Of a stretch of DNA of 42,987 nt, positions 25,090 through 35,279 are shown piece after piece. Each line of letters opens with the position of its first letter. Within the stretch, counting starts at the first letter, position 1. The DNA is taken from the NCBI GenBank assembly GCA_937973965.1, contig CALJJQ010000048.1:1-42987 (forward strand). Reading direction: 5' to 3'. Under the pieces are notes generated by a model. The model was not told the origin of the DNA. It ran no database searches and was given only the letters and a program-made list of their open reading frames with translations. Both the position numbers and the translations under genes were made by a program. This DNA comes from an uncultured Calothrix sp. (GTDB taxonomy: Bacteria; Cyanobacteriota; Cyanobacteriia; Cyanobacteriales; Nostocaceae).

Positions 25090-26352
25090 ATGCCTAATCC
25101 TTTTTGCCATCCCCTGCGTCTGACTGTTGGTGCGATTGCTTGTGGTATTGCCAGTTTTGGAGTTGGTTGTTTCCATACCCAATTACAGAGTCGTGCTAAT
25201 AATACTGTTGTTTCTAGTCCTGCGACTTCTGAGTTAAGTGCTTCCGCACGCATCATGAGGGCTATCAACGCTCAAGCACCGACTAATGTACCGAAACAGC
25301 CGACTTCTAGTCAATATCAAGTCATTGATGAACAGCAAAATTATCAATTTACTATTGACGGTAAACGGGTAATTAGTAATAGTAAATTACCTGCCCAAGG
25401 GAGAATAAATTTTAATCAAAGTGATATGTTAACAACTTTGGTAAATACCCGTAAATATTTCCAGGATTATGCCAAGGAAGACCCGATTGTTTTGCGGGAA
25501 GGGATTTTGGGAACTCAAGGGGTGACGGTTGGTGATATTCTCAAAACCCTTGATTTTATGATAGCAGTTTTGCAGGAAGATATTCAACAAAAACTTCCTA
25601 GCCGCCTCCAGGATACTAATTTTATTAACAATAATTTTCGGGTTTTAAGATGGTCTCCCCATAATCCCAAAAATCCCAATCAAAATCGGTTAAGGTTGAC
25701 GAAGTATGCCGTTTTTACCCACACTGGCTCGCGGGAGAAAACTTCAAAATATAATGCCGGGATTTACGCTTTGAAGGATAATTTAGCAGGCGATGATTTT
25801 TACAAAAAATATACGAAGCAAGACGTTCTCCAGGGTATTTATGAACCGGGAGGAAAGGAATTTGGTCGAGCGCAACCTTTGGTCTATTTAACCAGAACCG
25901 GTTTGGAAGATGCCTTAATGCAAGGAACGATTTTGATTAATTTTACTAATGGAACCCGTGCCTTTTTTAATGTAGACCGGAATAATGGTATCCCCTTCAA
26001 AAAAGGTGTCAATCCCCGTGACCAAGGTCGATATTGGTATTTCCGCCAAGTTGATGCTATCAAAGGTTATGGCTACAAAATTGATGCCAAAATTTCCATT
26101 AAGCCGGGTGTGACTTTTGCTGGTGATATTAATAATATTGGTTTGGGAAGAATAGTTGTTTTAGAATCAGGTAGCGGACGAAATCGACAAATGCGCATGG
26201 GGGTAATTGCTGATACGGGTGGTGCTTTTTTACCCAATTTGTATCAGTTAGATTATTTGGCGGGAATTTTCCCTAATCAAGCTGAATTTCAAAGGTATAT
26301 TCGCACCCTACCAGAGTTTTTCACTAATACCTATATTTTAGTGAAAAAGTGA
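25090..26352 (+). CDS. Exported hypothetical protein, possible MltA/3D-like C-terminus
   Basis: 420 residues. The N-terminus (1-30) is a signal peptide-like hydrophobic stretch (TVGAIACGIASFGVGC); the cysteine at about 27 makes a lipoprotein possible. The middle is hydrophilic. The C-terminal third contains RYWYFRQVDAIKGYGYKID, a turn with GVTFAGDINNIGLGRIVVLE, then GVIADTGGAF and DYLAGIF. An aspartate in D-T-G-G-A-F followed by a second aspartate is how the double-psi barrel of MltA and 3D-domain lytic transglycosylases ends, so a cell-wall role is possible. This rests on a short motif only. There is no operon partner. Confidence 0.7.
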   Translation: MPNPFCHPLRLTVGAIACGIASFGVGCFHTQLQSRANNTVVSSPATSELSASARIMRAINAQAPTNVPKQPTSSQYQVIDEQQNYQFTIDGKRVISNSKLPAQGRINFNQSDMLTTLVNTRKYFQDYAKEDPIVLREGILGTQGVTVGDILKTLDFMIAVLQEDIQQKLPSRLQDTNFINNNFRVLRWSPHNPKNPNQNRLRLTKYAVFTHTGSREKTSKYNAGIYALKDNLAGDDFYKKYTKQDVLQGIYEPGGKEFGRAQPLVYLTRTGLEDALMQGTILINFTNGTRAFFNVDRNNGIPFKKGVNPRDQGRYWYFRQVDAIKGYGYKIDAKISIKPGVTFAGDINNIGLGRIVVLESGSGRNRQMRMGVIADTGGAFLPNLYQLDYLAGIFPNQAEFQRYIRTLPEFFTNTYILVKK

Positions 26353-26407
26353 GGGGATTTTAGATTTTGGATTTTAGATTTTGGATTACTCTTTTGGGTC
26401 AATACGG

Positions 26408-26640
26408 TTGGTGTTAAAGATAACTGTAGGTTGGGTTGAGGCTTTGCGTAGACTGTTGATTTTGTGGAAATTTACCCATAAGTTCACACAGTCTTTGTGA
26501 TAATCTCGTCCCGATGCTCCGCGTGGGGACGCATTCCACGAGGGCTACTGCCTCTACATTCTTCAACCCAACCGACCCAATAATCAGGCTTTTAAGTCTA
26601 ACTGAACTGTATTGTCTTGTGGGTAGGCGCAGCGTTGTTG
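26408..26640. repeat. Nested repeat block related to the tandem repeat at 29183-29343
   Basis: 26408-26453 is an inverted copy of the 81-bp unit downstream of dxs (GTTAAAGATAACTGTAGG, GGTTGAGGCTTTGCGTAGAC). Further on, CTGAACTGTATTG (about 26601) matches another part of that unit. Between them sits unrelated repeat DNA with GATGCTCCGCGTGGGGACGC, as if a second element had inserted. Confidence 0.55.
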
Positions 26641-26687
26641 GAGACCAGCTGCTACACACCTATGGATTTTAAATTGGGAATACACTA

Positions 26688-26716
26688 GTAGAGACAACCT
26701 GACGGGTCGTCTTTAC
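26688..26716. repeat. Dispersed palindromic repeat, copy 6 (ACCYG core)
   Basis: GTAGAGACAACCTG / CGGGTCGTCTTTAC arms, with a T-G pair replacing C-G in the core. Confidence 0.7.
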
Positions 26717-27115
26717 CATGAATCGCGATGAGTCGTTTTATAAATTATTAAAATTGTCAGAATACGATTTTTGTATTATTCCCCGGCGATTTCAACATAT
26801 AAATACACAAATATATACATATGAATATACCCTATCGCTAGAGATTACCTGTCGGCTCATCTCTACTAGTATGGGATTAATTTGGCTTAGAGTCAGATGG
26901 TTGAGGTATTGGGGGATTAGATAAATTGCGATCGCATTTGCAGAATTGGCGGGAAGATGAAGCGGCTAATTGTTAGACGCTCTACACAAATCTTAAAAAT
27001 ATGATACAAAATACAATGTACGCGCAATTGCCTGCCGTGAAGAAACTAGTTCAGCGTACTGCCTGCGCGTGGGAAAATCAGAAACAGAATATTTCGAGAG
27101 GAAAACATCATCAGT

Positions 27116-29026
27116 ATGCACCTGAGTGAAATCACCCACCCTAACCAGTTGCACGGTTTATCGATTCGCCAGTTGCAACAGATAGCCCGCCAAATTCGCG
27201 ATAAGCATTTGCAAACGGTTGCGACCTATGGGGGTCATCTAGGGCCTGGTTTAGGGGTTGTGGAGTTAACGCTAGGATTGTACCAAACCTTGGATTTGGA
27301 TCGGGATAAAGTGATTTGGGATGTTGGTCACCAAGCCTATCCCCATAAATTGATTACAGGACGTTATAACGATTTTCATACATTGCGCCAAAAGGATGGT
27401 ATTGCTGGCTATTTAAAGCGGAGTGAGAGTAGATTTGACCATTTTGGAGCCGGACATGCTTCGACGAGTATTTCTGCGGCATTAGGGATGGCGATTGCTC
27501 GTGACCAACGGGGTGAAGATTTTAAAGTAGTCGCGATTATCGGTGATGGCGCTCTAACTGGTGGTATGGCTTTGGAAGCGATTAACCATGCTGGTCATTT
27601 ACCAAAGACGAATTTGCTGGTAGTCCTCAATGATAATGAGATGTCCATATCTCCAAATGTGGGAGCAATTCCCCGCTACCTGAATAAAATGCGTCTGTCA
27701 CCACCGATGCAGTTTATTAGTGATAATTTTGAGGAGCAATTTAAAAATATTCCCTTTGTGGGTGAGTCCCTATCCCCAGAGTTAGGACGGATTAAGGAGG
27801 GGATGAAACGCTTGGCTGTACCCAAAGTTGGTGCGGTATTTGAGGAATTGGGTTTTACCTATATGGGACCTGTTGATGGTCATAACTTGGAGGAATTAAT
27901 TTCCACTTTCCAACAAGCTCACCAAATTCCGGGTCCAGTGTTGGTACATGTGGCAACTACCAAGGGTAAGGGTTATGAAATCGCTGAACAAGACCAAGTT
28001 GGTTATCATGCTCAAACACCCTTTAACTTGGCAACAGGTAAGGCTATTCCTTCCAATAAACCGAAACCACCCGGTTATAACAAAGTTTTTGCCCATACCC
28101 TAGTAAAACTAGCTGAACAAAACCCAAAAATTATCGGTATCACCGCCGCAATGGCAACGGGAACTGGTTTGGATAAACTGCAAGCAAAATTACCCAATCA
28201 ATACATTGACGTGGGGATTGCCGAACAACATGCTGTCACCCTCGCTGCGGGACTTGCTTGCGAGGGAATGCGTCCAGTTTGTGCCATTTATTCCACTTTC
28301 CTGCAACGAGCCTATGACCAGATTATTCACGATGTCTGTATCCAAAACTTACCCGTATTTTTCTGTTTAGACCGTGCGGGAATTGTGGGTGCAGATGGTC
28401 CGACTCACCAAGGTATGTATGATATTGCCTACCTGCGTTGTATCCCCCATATGGTGTTGATGGCACCAAAAGACGAAGCAGAAATGCAGCGCATGGTGGT
28501 GACGGGAATTGAGTATACCGATGGGCCAATTGCGATGCGGTTCCCACGGGGTAGCGGTTACGGTGTACCTTTAATGGAGGAAGGCTGGGAACCAGTGGAA
28601 ATTGGTAAGGGAGAAATTTTACGTAATGGGGATGATGTATTACTTGTTGCCTACGGGACAATGGTACATCCAGCATTACAAGCAGCCGAAGTGTTGAATG
28701 AACATGGCATTCAGGCAACTGTAGTCAATGCTCGTTTCGCCAAGCCCTTGGATACGGAGTTAATTTTACCACTTGCAGCCAAGATTGGACGGGTTGTCAC
28801 CCTGGAAGAGGGTTGTGTGATGGGTGGTTTTGGTAGTGCCGTTGCCGAAGCGTTGTTGGATGCGAATGTGGTTGTACCAGTGAAGCGGATTGGTATTCCC
28901 GATATTTTGGTTGAACATGCGACACCGGAGCAATCTAAGGCTGAATTGGGTTTAACTAGTTCCCAAATAGCGGAGACGGTTTTGAATGCCTTTTTCCAAC
29001 AGCAATTATCCCCTGTCCATTCTTGA
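27116..29026 (+). CDS. dxs: 1-deoxy-D-xylulose-5-phosphate synthase
   Basis: 636 residues. DXS condenses pyruvate and glyceraldehyde-3-phosphate with thiamine diphosphate, the entry step of the MEP isoprenoid pathway that feeds carotenoids, phytol and quinones. Visible signatures are [15 protein letters not shown] with [18 protein letters not shown], the ThDP/Mg loop [13 protein letters not shown], the catalytic glutamate in [17 protein letters not shown], and the transketolase C-terminal domain (about 495-620). The length is standard. GAGAGG lies upstream of the ATG at some distance. It is the only dxs seen and stands alone between two repeat-rich regions. Confidence 0.97.
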   Translation: MHLSEITHPNQLHGLSIRQLQQIARQIRDKHLQTVATYGGHLGPGLGVVELTLGLYQTLDLDRDKVIWDVGHQAYPHKLITGRYNDFHTLRQKDGIAGYLKRSESRFDHFGAGHASTSISAALGMAIARDQRGEDFKVVAIIGDGALTGGMALEAINHAGHLPKTNLLVVLNDNEMSISPNVGAIPRYLNKMRLSPPMQFISDNFEEQFKNIPFVGESLSPELGRIKEGMKRLAVPKVGAVFEELGFTYMGPVDGHNLEELISTFQQAHQIPGPVLVHVATTKGKGYEIAEQDQVGYHAQTPFNLATGKAIPSNKPKPPGYNKVFAHTLVKLAEQNPKIIGITAAMATGTGLDKLQAKLPNQYIDVGIAEQHAVTLAAGLACEGMRPVCAIYSTFLQRAYDQIIHDVCIQNLPVFFCLDRAGIVGADGPTHQGMYDIAYLRCIPHMVLMAPKDEAEMQRMVVTGIEYTDGPIAMRFPRGSGYGVPLMEEGWEPVEIGKGEILRNGDDVLLVAYGTMVHPALQAAEVLNEHGIQATVVNARFAKPLDTELILPLAAKIGRVVTLEEGCVMGGFGSAVAEALLDANVVVPVKRIGIPDILVEHATPEQSKAELGLTSSQIAETVLNAFFQQQLSPVHS

Positions 29027-29049
29027 TGGTTAATAGGATTAGTAGTTCA

Positions 29050-29162
29050 TCACATGAATTTGGATGGGTGAGAAAAGGTACGTAGTTGTGTTTTAGCGCT
29101 TTTATCGTAAAGCTTTTTCGGGGGCTAAAGCCCAACTACAAGCCTTTAAATTGAATGGGACA
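29050..29162. mobile_element. Miniature element related to 5672-5791
   Basis: The right end reads AATGGGACA and the inside has GTACGTAGTTGTGTTTTAGCGC and GGGGCTAAAGCCC in part. The left boundary is uncertain. Confidence 0.4.
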
Positions 29163-29182
29163 GACAGTAGTCCACCAAATTA

Positions 29183-29343
29183 ATTTTGATGGGTGATAAA
29201 TCAATACAGTTCAGTAGTCTATGCAAAGCCTCAACCCAACCTACAGTTATCTTTAACACCAAAATTTTGATGGGTGATAAATCAATACAGTTTAGTAGTC
29301 TATGCAAAGCCTCAACCCAACCTACAGTTATCTTTAACACCAA
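29183..29343. repeat. Two tandem copies of an 81-bp unit
   Basis: Copies at 29183-29262 and 29264-29343 differ at one base that I can see (AGTTCAG versus AGTTTAG). Each holds TTTTGATGGGTGATAAATCA and CTCAACCCAACCTACAG. An inverted relative lies at 26408-26453. With dxs between them they form a long inverted repeat. Confidence 0.85.
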
Positions 29344-29497
29344 GCGTATTGGGTGATCAATAGCTCATTCCCACTCCCTATTTTCAGGTGGGTATAGCCG
29401 TAAAGATAGAACAGGTGTTAAAATTGGCATTTCAGCACAGATTAACTGCTATCATACGAAACGTCTAGGAACTCACAGGAGAAAATTATCAACTACC

Positions 29498-29758
29498 ATG
29501 ATTAAACTGCGCTTGAAGCGATATGGGAAAAAACGGGAAGCCAGCTACCGGATTGTAGCGATGCGAAGCACATCACGTCGTGATGGTCGTCCATTGGAAG
29601 AACTTGGCTACTACAACCCTAGAACTGACGAAGTTCGTTTAGATGTTCCCGCAATTGTGAAGCGACTCCAACAAGGTGCGCAACCCACTGACACAGTACG
29701 GGATATCCTGAAAAAACACAATGTATTTGAACAGGTAACTGCACAACCTGCATCTTAA
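29498..29758 (+). CDS. rpsP: 30S ribosomal protein S16
   Basis: 86 residues, the standard length. The N-terminal [20 protein letters not shown] block and PRTDEVRLD are diagnostic of bS16, which binds 16S rRNA in the lower body of the small subunit and is needed for its assembly. AGGAG lies about 16 bases ahead of the ATG. It is followed 7 bases later by khpA and both should be co-transcribed, as is common in cyanobacteria and Gram-positive bacteria. Confidence 0.98.
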   Translation: MIKLRLKRYGKKREASYRIVAMRSTSRRDGRPLEELGYYNPRTDEVRLDVPAIVKRLQQGAQPTDTVRDILKKHNVFEQVTAQPAS

Positions 29759-29765
29759 TGTTAAC

Positions 29766-30155
29766 GTGGTGAGACAAAATTCTGATTCTGTCCCTGATTA
29801 TATTGGGCTAGTTCGGTTCCTGATGGAACCTTTTTTAGATAATCCTAGTTCCTTACGGGTGGATTGTGAAATGTCCCCCACTAGTAATCGAGCTTGGGTG
29901 AGAATTGCGTTTGATGATACCGAAAAAGGAAAAGTTTTCGGTCGCGGTGGACGTAATATCCAGTCAATTCGGACTGCGATCGCCGCGATCGCGCGGTTGG
30001 CTGGTCAATCGGTATATCTAGATATTTATGGAAATGAAACTGGACGTGATGGTGTTTCTAACGACGATGATAATGGCGATCGCATCGCTCCCCCCCGTTC
30101 CCGTTCCCGACGAGGTAACGGTTCCCGTCCGGTAGCTCGTTCCCAGTCGCGTTAA
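29766..30155 (+). CDS. khpA: KH-domain RNA-binding protein, KhpA family
   Basis: 129 residues. A single type II KH domain (about 10-95) with the GxxG loop GRGGRN (59-64) flanked by KGKVF and IQSIRTAIAAIARLAG, as in KhpA (YlqC). The C-terminal tail (about 100-129) is Arg/Ser/Asp-rich and disordered, longer than in Firmicutes. KhpA is an RNA chaperone-like protein that affects cell division and envelope growth in other bacteria. The role here is inferred only as RNA binding. The start is one of two consecutive GTG codons at 29766 and 29769. Only 7 bases separate it from rpsP, so translation is probably coupled. Confidence 0.9.
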   Translation: MVRQNSDSVPDYIGLVRFLMEPFLDNPSSLRVDCEMSPTSNRAWVRIAFDDTEKGKVFGRGGRNIQSIRTAIAAIARLAGQSVYLDIYGNETGRDGVSNDDDNGDRIAPPRSRSRRGNGSRPVARSQSR

Positions 30156-30161
30156 GGGATT

Positions 30162-30195
30162 GTTGACTGTTAACAGTTAGCAGTCAACAGTCAAC
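30162..30195. terminator. Hairpin between khpA and clpB
   Basis: GTTGACTGTT / AACAGTCAAC stem, nearly the same sequence as the hairpin at 21865-21898. It lies between convergent genes and has no T-run on the plus strand. Confidence 0.5.
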
Positions 30196-30215
30196 ACCAT
30201 ATAGCTCCTGATTTT

Positions 30216-32834
30216 TTAAGTAGCCAACAACTCCGCAGGTAAGTGTTTAAAGGTTAATCGTTCGTTTTCCACATCAACGAAGATTGTGTCACCATCGTTG
30301 AATTCTCCCCGCAATATGGCTTTGGCGATTTGGGTTTCGAGTTCACGCTGAATTGCACGTTTGAGGGGACGCGCACCAAATACGGGGTCGTATCCTACTT
30401 CTGCGAGGAAATCGAGAGCTGCATCGGCTAATTTGAGGGAGATTTTCCGGTCGGCTAATCGTTCCTGCAGTCGTTCGACTTGGAGTTGGACGATATTGCG
30501 TAGTTCTTGTTTTTGTAGTGCATGGAAGATAATTTGTTCATCCACCCGGTTGAGGAATTCGGGACGGAAGTTATTGCGCATTGCTTCCATTACCCGTTGA
30601 CGCATTTCTTCGTAACGGTTGTCATCCCCAGCTAAATCGAGAATGTATTGGGAACCGATATTGCTGGTCATGATGATAATCGTGTTTTTGAAGTCTACCG
30701 TATGTCCTTGAGCATCCGTGACCCGTCCATCGTCGAGGATTTGCAGGAAGATATTAAACACATCGGGGTGGGCTTTTTCGATTTCATCAAAGAGTACCAC
30801 CGCATAGGGACGACGACGTATTGCTTCCGTAAGTTGTCCCCCTTCCTCGTAACCGACGTAACCGGGAGGTGCGCCAATTAACCGGGAAACTGCGTGTTTT
30901 TCCATATATTCCGACATATCAATCCGCACCAATGCTTCCTCCGTGTCGAACATGAAGGCAGCTAGGGCTTTAGCTAGTTCTGTTTTTCCCACACCTGTAG
31001 GACCAAGGAAGATAAAACTAGCGATGGGACGGTTGGGGTCGGATAGACCAGCACGCGATCGCTGAATGGCATCGGCGACGGCTGTAACGGCTTCCGATTG
31101 GCCAATGACGCGACGGTGGAGCTCGTCTTCCAGGTGTAGTAGTTTTTCTTTTTCCGATTCGACTAATTTGCTAATGGGGATACCTGTCCATTTGGAAATG
31201 ACCTCAGCGATATCGGCTTCGGTGACTTCCTCCCGCAGTAGGGTTTTACCACTGCGTTGGGTTTGGCTAAGTTCGCTTTCGGTTTGTTCCAAACGACGGT
31301 GGAGGTCGGTGAGTTTACCGTATTTTAACTCGGCAGCACGATTGAGGTCGTAATCCCGTTCCGCTTGTTGAATTTCCAGATTTACCCGGTCAATTTCTTC
31401 CTTCACGGATTGAATTTTCGTGAGTATATCTTTTTCTGCTTGCCATTGGGTATTAAGGGTGCGTTGTTCCTCTTTTAAATCTGCAAGTTCTTTTTCCAGT
31501 CGCTCCAATCGTTCCCGAGATGCAGCATCACTTTCCTTTTGCAGAGACAGTTTTTCCATCTCTAATTGGAGAATTTTCCGGTCAATTTCGTCCAATTCTT
31601 CCGGTTTGGAGGTAATCTCCATTTTTAATCGCGCTGCGGCTTCATCTACCAGGTCGATGGCTTTATCCGGTAAAAAGCGATCGGAGATGTAGCGGTTGGA
31701 TAGGGTTGCAGCTGCAACGAGGGAATTGTCAGCAATTTTTACCCCGTGGTGGAGTTCGTAACGTTCCTTTAACCCCCGGAGAATGGAAATTGTATCCTCA
31801 ACACTCGGTTGATCCACATAAACCTGTTGGAAACGACGTTCCAGGGCAGCATCCTTTTCGATATACTTACGGTATTCATCCAAGGTTGTCGCTCCAATAC
31901 AGCGCAACTCACCCCGTGCTAACATGGGTTTGAGCAAATTACCTGCATCCATAGCCCCTTGGGTTGCACCTGCACCGACAACCGTATGGATTTCATCAAT
32001 AAATAGAACAATATTGCCATTGGATTCGGTCACTTCCTTGAGGACAGCTTTGAGACGCTCTTCAAATTCACCGCGGAATTTTGCCCCCGCAATCAATCCT
32101 CCCATATCCAAAGCGATTAATTTGCGGTCTTTGAGGGATTGGGGGACATCTCCAGCGACAATTCGTTGAGCCAAACCCTCAGCGATCGCAGTTTTACCTA
32201 CCCCGGGTTCACCAATCAACACGGGGTTATTTTTCGTCCGTCGCGATAAAATTTGGATAGTACGGCGAATTTCATCATCCCGACCAATCACCGGGTCTAA
32301 TTTACCTTCCCGTGCAGCTTGGGTCAGGTCTCGTCCGTATTTTTCTAGGGCTTCGTATTTACCTTCTGGATTTTGGTCTGTCACTTTTTGGCTCCCCCGC
32401 ACTTGCTTAATGGTTTCTTTGAGTTTATTTTCGTCAATCCGAAATTCTTGCAGCAAACCCTTACCAAAGCGGTTATCCTGGGCAAAACCCAATAACAAGT
32501 GTTCAATCGAGATATAGTCGTCCTCTAATTCCTTGCGGTAAGCTTCTGCTCGGTCCAAGAGAGTGTCCAAACTACGTCCCAGGTAAACAGAAGTGCTGCT
32601 TCCCGATACCTTCGGTTGACGCTGGATAAATTGCTCGGTTCGATCCCGCAATTTTTGCAGATTCACACCCAGCTTATTAAAAATGCTTGTTGCTAGTCCA
32701 TCCTGTTCCAGCAAAGCCTTCATCAGGTGTTCGCTTTCGATTTGTTGCTGCTGATGTTGCTTGACGATATCTGGGGTGTGGGCGATTGCTTGCCAAGCTT
32801 TTTCTGTAAATTGGTTCGGATTCGTTGGTTGCAT
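30216..32834 (-). CDS. clpB: ATP-dependent disaggregase ClpB
   Basis: 872 residues. N-terminal Clp repeat domain (about 1-145), first AAA+ module with Walker A GEPGVGKT (about 206) and Walker B LFIDEIH, a long coiled-coil middle domain (about 400-530, [18 protein letters not shown]) that separates ClpB from ClpA and ClpC, and a second AAA+ module with [14 protein letters not shown] (about 605) and [10 protein letters not shown]. No ClpP-binding loop is expected. It dissolves protein aggregates with DnaK. Cyanobacteria often have two ClpB proteins, and I cannot tell which this is. No CIRCE element is seen upstream. It converges on khpA with the hairpin between. Confidence 0.97.
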   Translation of the reverse strand: MQPTNPNQFTEKAWQAIAHTPDIVKQHQQQQIESEHLMKALLEQDGLATSIFNKLGVNLQKLRDRTEQFIQRQPKVSGSSTSVYLGRSLDTLLDRAEAYRKELEDDYISIEHLLLGFAQDNRFGKGLLQEFRIDENKLKETIKQVRGSQKVTDQNPEGKYEALEKYGRDLTQAAREGKLDPVIGRDDEIRRTIQILSRRTKNNPVLIGEPGVGKTAIAEGLAQRIVAGDVPQSLKDRKLIALDMGGLIAGAKFRGEFEERLKAVLKEVTESNGNIVLFIDEIHTVVGAGATQGAMDAGNLLKPMLARGELRCIGATTLDEYRKYIEKDAALERRFQQVYVDQPSVEDTISILRGLKERYELHHGVKIADNSLVAAATLSNRYISDRFLPDKAIDLVDEAAARLKMEITSKPEELDEIDRKILQLEMEKLSLQKESDAASRERLERLEKELADLKEEQRTLNTQWQAEKDILTKIQSVKEEIDRVNLEIQQAERDYDLNRAAELKYGKLTDLHRRLEQTESELSQTQRSGKTLLREEVTEADIAEVISKWTGIPISKLVESEKEKLLHLEDELHRRVIGQSEAVTAVADAIQRSRAGLSDPNRPIASFIFLGPTGVGKTELAKALAAFMFDTEEALVRIDMSEYMEKHAVSRLIGAPPGYVGYEEGGQLTEAIRRRPYAVVLFDEIEKAHPDVFNIFLQILDDGRVTDAQGHTVDFKNTIIIMTSNIGSQYILDLAGDDNRYEEMRQRVMEAMRNNFRPEFLNRVDEQIIFHALQKQELRNIVQLQVERLQERLADRKISLKLADAALDFLAEVGYDPVFGARPLKRAIQRELETQIAKAILRGEFNDGDTIFVDVENERLTFKHLPAELLAT

Positions 32835-33460
32835 AGCTCAGGAGTAAGTTTAATTAATCGAATAGGGAATGGGGTGTTGGGAACAGGGAGTGGGGTTTTG
32901 AGCAAATAAGTTAAGTGTTCAGCGCAGAGAAACAGATTGATTTTCCCCTACTCACCAGTCCCTCTTCGGCTCTAAAATTTGATCTGGCATATTAAATTCT
33001 TATACCGTAATTGTAGAGATTAGTTGTAAACTAGCTGGATCGGTCTTCACGTCTGCTCTGGTTAGTATTACCGTAGATGTTGGCAATCGGAACCCATTTC
33101 TAATACCGATTCAAAAACTTTTGGCAACACATACCCAACATGAGACGTAGCAATGCTACGTCTCTACAAAATTCTGTTGCATTATTTTTTCCTATTGGTA
33201 TAATTCCCCCACTTGCTGATCATCATCAATGTTGACTACCTACTCCCAAATCCCTGCAATTTCTAGGGATTCGCTCCCAATCCTGGTTTACCCACAAATC
33301 TTGAATCTGTTTAAAGGAAACCCCATTTTATCGAAGATGAATGTTATAAGCATTTATAGGTGCAGGATAATGGAGATAGGTCAAGCGTAACCTCCCACTT
33401 ACGACTGACTGAAAAATCAAAATATAGAAAACCTGATATTATTAACCATTAACAAGTTTT
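32835..33460. other. Intergenic region upstream of clpB
   Basis: About 625 bases between divergent genes. It carries low-complexity GGGAATGGGGTGTTGGGAACAG-type sequence in part, one miniature element (33101-33202) and AT-rich DNA. No CIRCE inverted repeat and no ORF with coding features were found. Confidence 0.45.
33101..33202. mobile_element. Miniature element carrying a palindromic repeat, copy B
   Basis: About 100 bp with terminal inverted repeats TAATACCGATT and TATTGGTATAA. The centre (33141-33167) is the palindrome GAGACGTAGCA / TGCTACGTCTC. Its flanks match copy A (18224-18335) in the opposite orientation. Confidence 0.65.
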
Positions 33461-33868
33461 GTGCATTCCCAGAAAGTTGAAAAAATCAGTTTCAATGACG
33501 AGTACCCCTGTCCTTGTCGTCGCAAAGGTCGCTTAGTGCCAATCACTTTAACTGAAGCCTTTGGTTGCGATCGCTGTCAACAAATCTTTGTGGTTGAGGA
33601 TAATGGCCATGTGCTAGAACAACTTTCAACCACCTACCCTTACAAAAAATCATGGCGCTGGACTGGACAGGGTTGGATTGTCGTCCGTCCCCGTTTGGGT
33701 GAAAATTATTTGCCTATGGCCTTGGCGATAATTTTTGTTTTGGTAATTATCTGGTTGCCTTTAGCACTCAAACTGGCTAGCGGCCATAGTATTATTGCTT
33801 GGGGTATGGTCGCAATTATCTTGGCGGTTTTACCTGCATTAATGGCTTGGCTCACTTACCGACGTTGA
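33461..33868 (+). CDS. Zinc-ribbon plus two-helix membrane protein, function unknown
   Basis: 135 residues from a GTG start. The N-terminus (about 16-41) has Cys-Pro-Cys ... Cys-x-x-Cys (YPCPCRRKGRL and FGCDRCQQIFVVE), which can bind zinc as a rubredoxin/ribbon-like knuckle. Residues about 60-80 are Trp- and Arg-rich (SWRWTGQGWIVVRPR). Two membrane helices follow (about 86-104 and 112-131). I do not know a function. It lies 11 to 12 bases before the proA-like gene in the same direction, so the two are likely to be expressed together. Confidence 0.75.
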   Translation: MHSQKVEKISFNDEYPCPCRRKGRLVPITLTEAFGCDRCQQIFVVEDNGHVLEQLSTTYPYKKSWRWTGQGWIVVRPRLGENYLPMALAIIFVLVIIWLPLALKLASGHSIIAWGMVAIILAVLPALMAWLTYRR

Positions 33869-33879
33869 ATAATCTAAGT

Positions 33880-35142
33880 GTGGATACGTTTGATGCAACG
33901 ACCGAACCAACGACATTAGCTGTTCGACGTGCCTATGGTGCGTCTCTCAAATTAGCTACCGCTAAAGGTAGCGATCGCAGTCGGATGGTTTTAGCAATGG
34001 CTACCGCGATCGCTGGAGCTATTGATGATATTTTAGAGGCTAATACTCTCGATTTGGAGGCAAGTCGAGAGATGGCAGTTCCTGATCATGTGATTGATTG
34101 GCTAAAATTAACACCTCAGAGGCTAGAAAATACAGTAAATATACTACAAAGATTAGGAGAGCTTTCTGACCCATTGCGCCGGGTACGGGCGGCGGAATAC
34201 CAACTTGATGACTCCCAAACCTATGCCCAGCAGATGCCTTTAGGGGTAATCGCCTTTGTGTTTGAAGCCTTTCCGGAGTTGAGTGTGATCGCATCGGGAA
34301 TGTGTATAAAAACTGGCAATAGCATTATCCTCAAAGGGGGTTCGGAAGCGAGTCATTCTAATGCGGTGATTGCGAATGTCCTGCAAAATGCGATCGCGGA
34401 GGTGGGTTTTCCTGACGGTAGTATAGAATTACTCAACAGCGAATATGGCGCATCTATGCGGGAATTAGTGATTCAAGACCAGCATATTAATCTCGTGATA
34501 CCCTATGGACGAACTAGTCTTGTCCAGCAAATAGTCAAGTTAGCCTCTGTTCCGGTTTTAAAATCGGCTTTGGGTAATTGTTATTTATACTGGTCTCCCA
34601 ACGGTAGTCTGGATATGGTGCGGTGGATGCTGATTGATAGCCACGAAAGCGAACCTGACCCGGTTAACGCCATCGAAAAAGTTCTGATCCATCGCCAAAC
34701 CGTTCCCTCCTCCCTGCAAACCCTCTGGAATAGTTTGACAGAAAAAGGTTTTACGATTGTCGGCGATCGCGAATTAGCGGAAACCTTTCCCCAAATCCAG
34801 ATTGCTAACGATAACGACTGGGGTACAGCCTACCTCAACAAGACTATTGCCTTCAAATTAGTTAATAACCTTGACAATGCGATCGCCTGGATTAATCGCT
34901 ACAGTAGCGGTCATGCTGACTGTATTGTCACCGATTCCTATCAAGAAAGTAGACAATTTGCTCTGGGAGTAAACAGTGCTTCTACCTATATAAATGCTTC
35001 TCCCCGATTTTCCCGTAGTCCCTCCCGTGGTGACACCATCTTTTTAGGTATGTCTAACCAAAAAGGACACCGACGTGGTTTAATCAGCCTAGAAAGCCTG
35101 ACAACGATGAAACACATTGTTCAAGGTAATGGCAGATTTTGA
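33880..35142 (+). CDS. ProA-like glutamate-5-semialdehyde dehydrogenase paralogue, catalytic Cys absent
   Basis: 420 residues from the GTG at 33880 (a TTG at 33865 overlapping the upstream stop is another choice). Family blocks are present: LTPQRLENTVNILQRL, PLGVIAFVFEAFPELS, GNSIILKGGSEASHSN, LESLTTMKHIV. In E. coli ProA the active-site cysteine lies in RPSTCNTVETLLV; here the matching stretch is EPDPVNAIEKVLI, with Val262 in its place. The C-terminal glycine-rich block (normally FGLGAEVAVSTQKLHARGP) is also shortened to FLGMSNQKGHRRG. So it may not reduce glutamyl phosphate in the usual way. Whether a canonical ProA lies elsewhere cannot be seen. It is probably co-transcribed with the zinc-ribbon gene. 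Confidence 0.85.
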   Translation: MDTFDATTEPTTLAVRRAYGASLKLATAKGSDRSRMVLAMATAIAGAIDDILEANTLDLEASREMAVPDHVIDWLKLTPQRLENTVNILQRLGELSDPLRRVRAAEYQLDDSQTYAQQMPLGVIAFVFEAFPELSVIASGMCIKTGNSIILKGGSEASHSNAVIANVLQNAIAEVGFPDGSIELLNSEYGASMRELVIQDQHINLVIPYGRTSLVQQIVKLASVPVLKSALGNCYLYWSPNGSLDMVRWMLIDSHESEPDPVNAIEKVLIHRQTVPSSLQTLWNSLTEKGFTIVGDRELAETFPQIQIANDNDWGTAYLNKTIAFKLVNNLDNAIAWINRYSSGHADCIVTDSYQESRQFALGVNSASTYINASPRFSRSPSRGDTIFLGMSNQKGHRRGLISLESLTTMKHIVQGNGRF

Positions 35143-35279
35143 CTTTTAGACTGGCATGCACCTTGGAGTAGTTAAAAATAAATTGAACGACTAGTGTATC
35201 CTCGAATTACTCAACTACGCTCCCACCTGTCAAGGGATGGGAAATACCTGTTTCCAGTAAGTAGTATTCGACCACATCG

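Larger units (their letters stand above)
26353..27115. other. Repeat-rich intergenic region upstream of dxs
   Basis: About 760 bases with no supported gene. In order: a short tandem repeat (26355-26390), a nested repeat block (26408-26640), a palindromic repeat (26688-26716), a degenerate relative of it near 26837-26865 (TAGAGATTACCTGTCGG) and an AT-rich part leading to dxs. A 68-residue frame at 26718-26924 is mostly made of this repeat DNA and is not accepted as a gene. Confidence 0.5.

Noticed and set aside
26718-26924. 68-residue ORF in the dxs upstream region
   Set aside because: It starts next to a palindromic repeat and reads through another degenerate copy; composition is AT-driven.
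29183-29343. CRISPR-like tandem repeat
   Set aside because: The two copies are 81 bp and adjacent, without unique spacers, and there are no cas genes.
32835-33100. CIRCE heat-shock operator upstream of clpB
   Set aside because: The TTAGCACTC-N9-GAGTGCTAA inverted repeat is not present.
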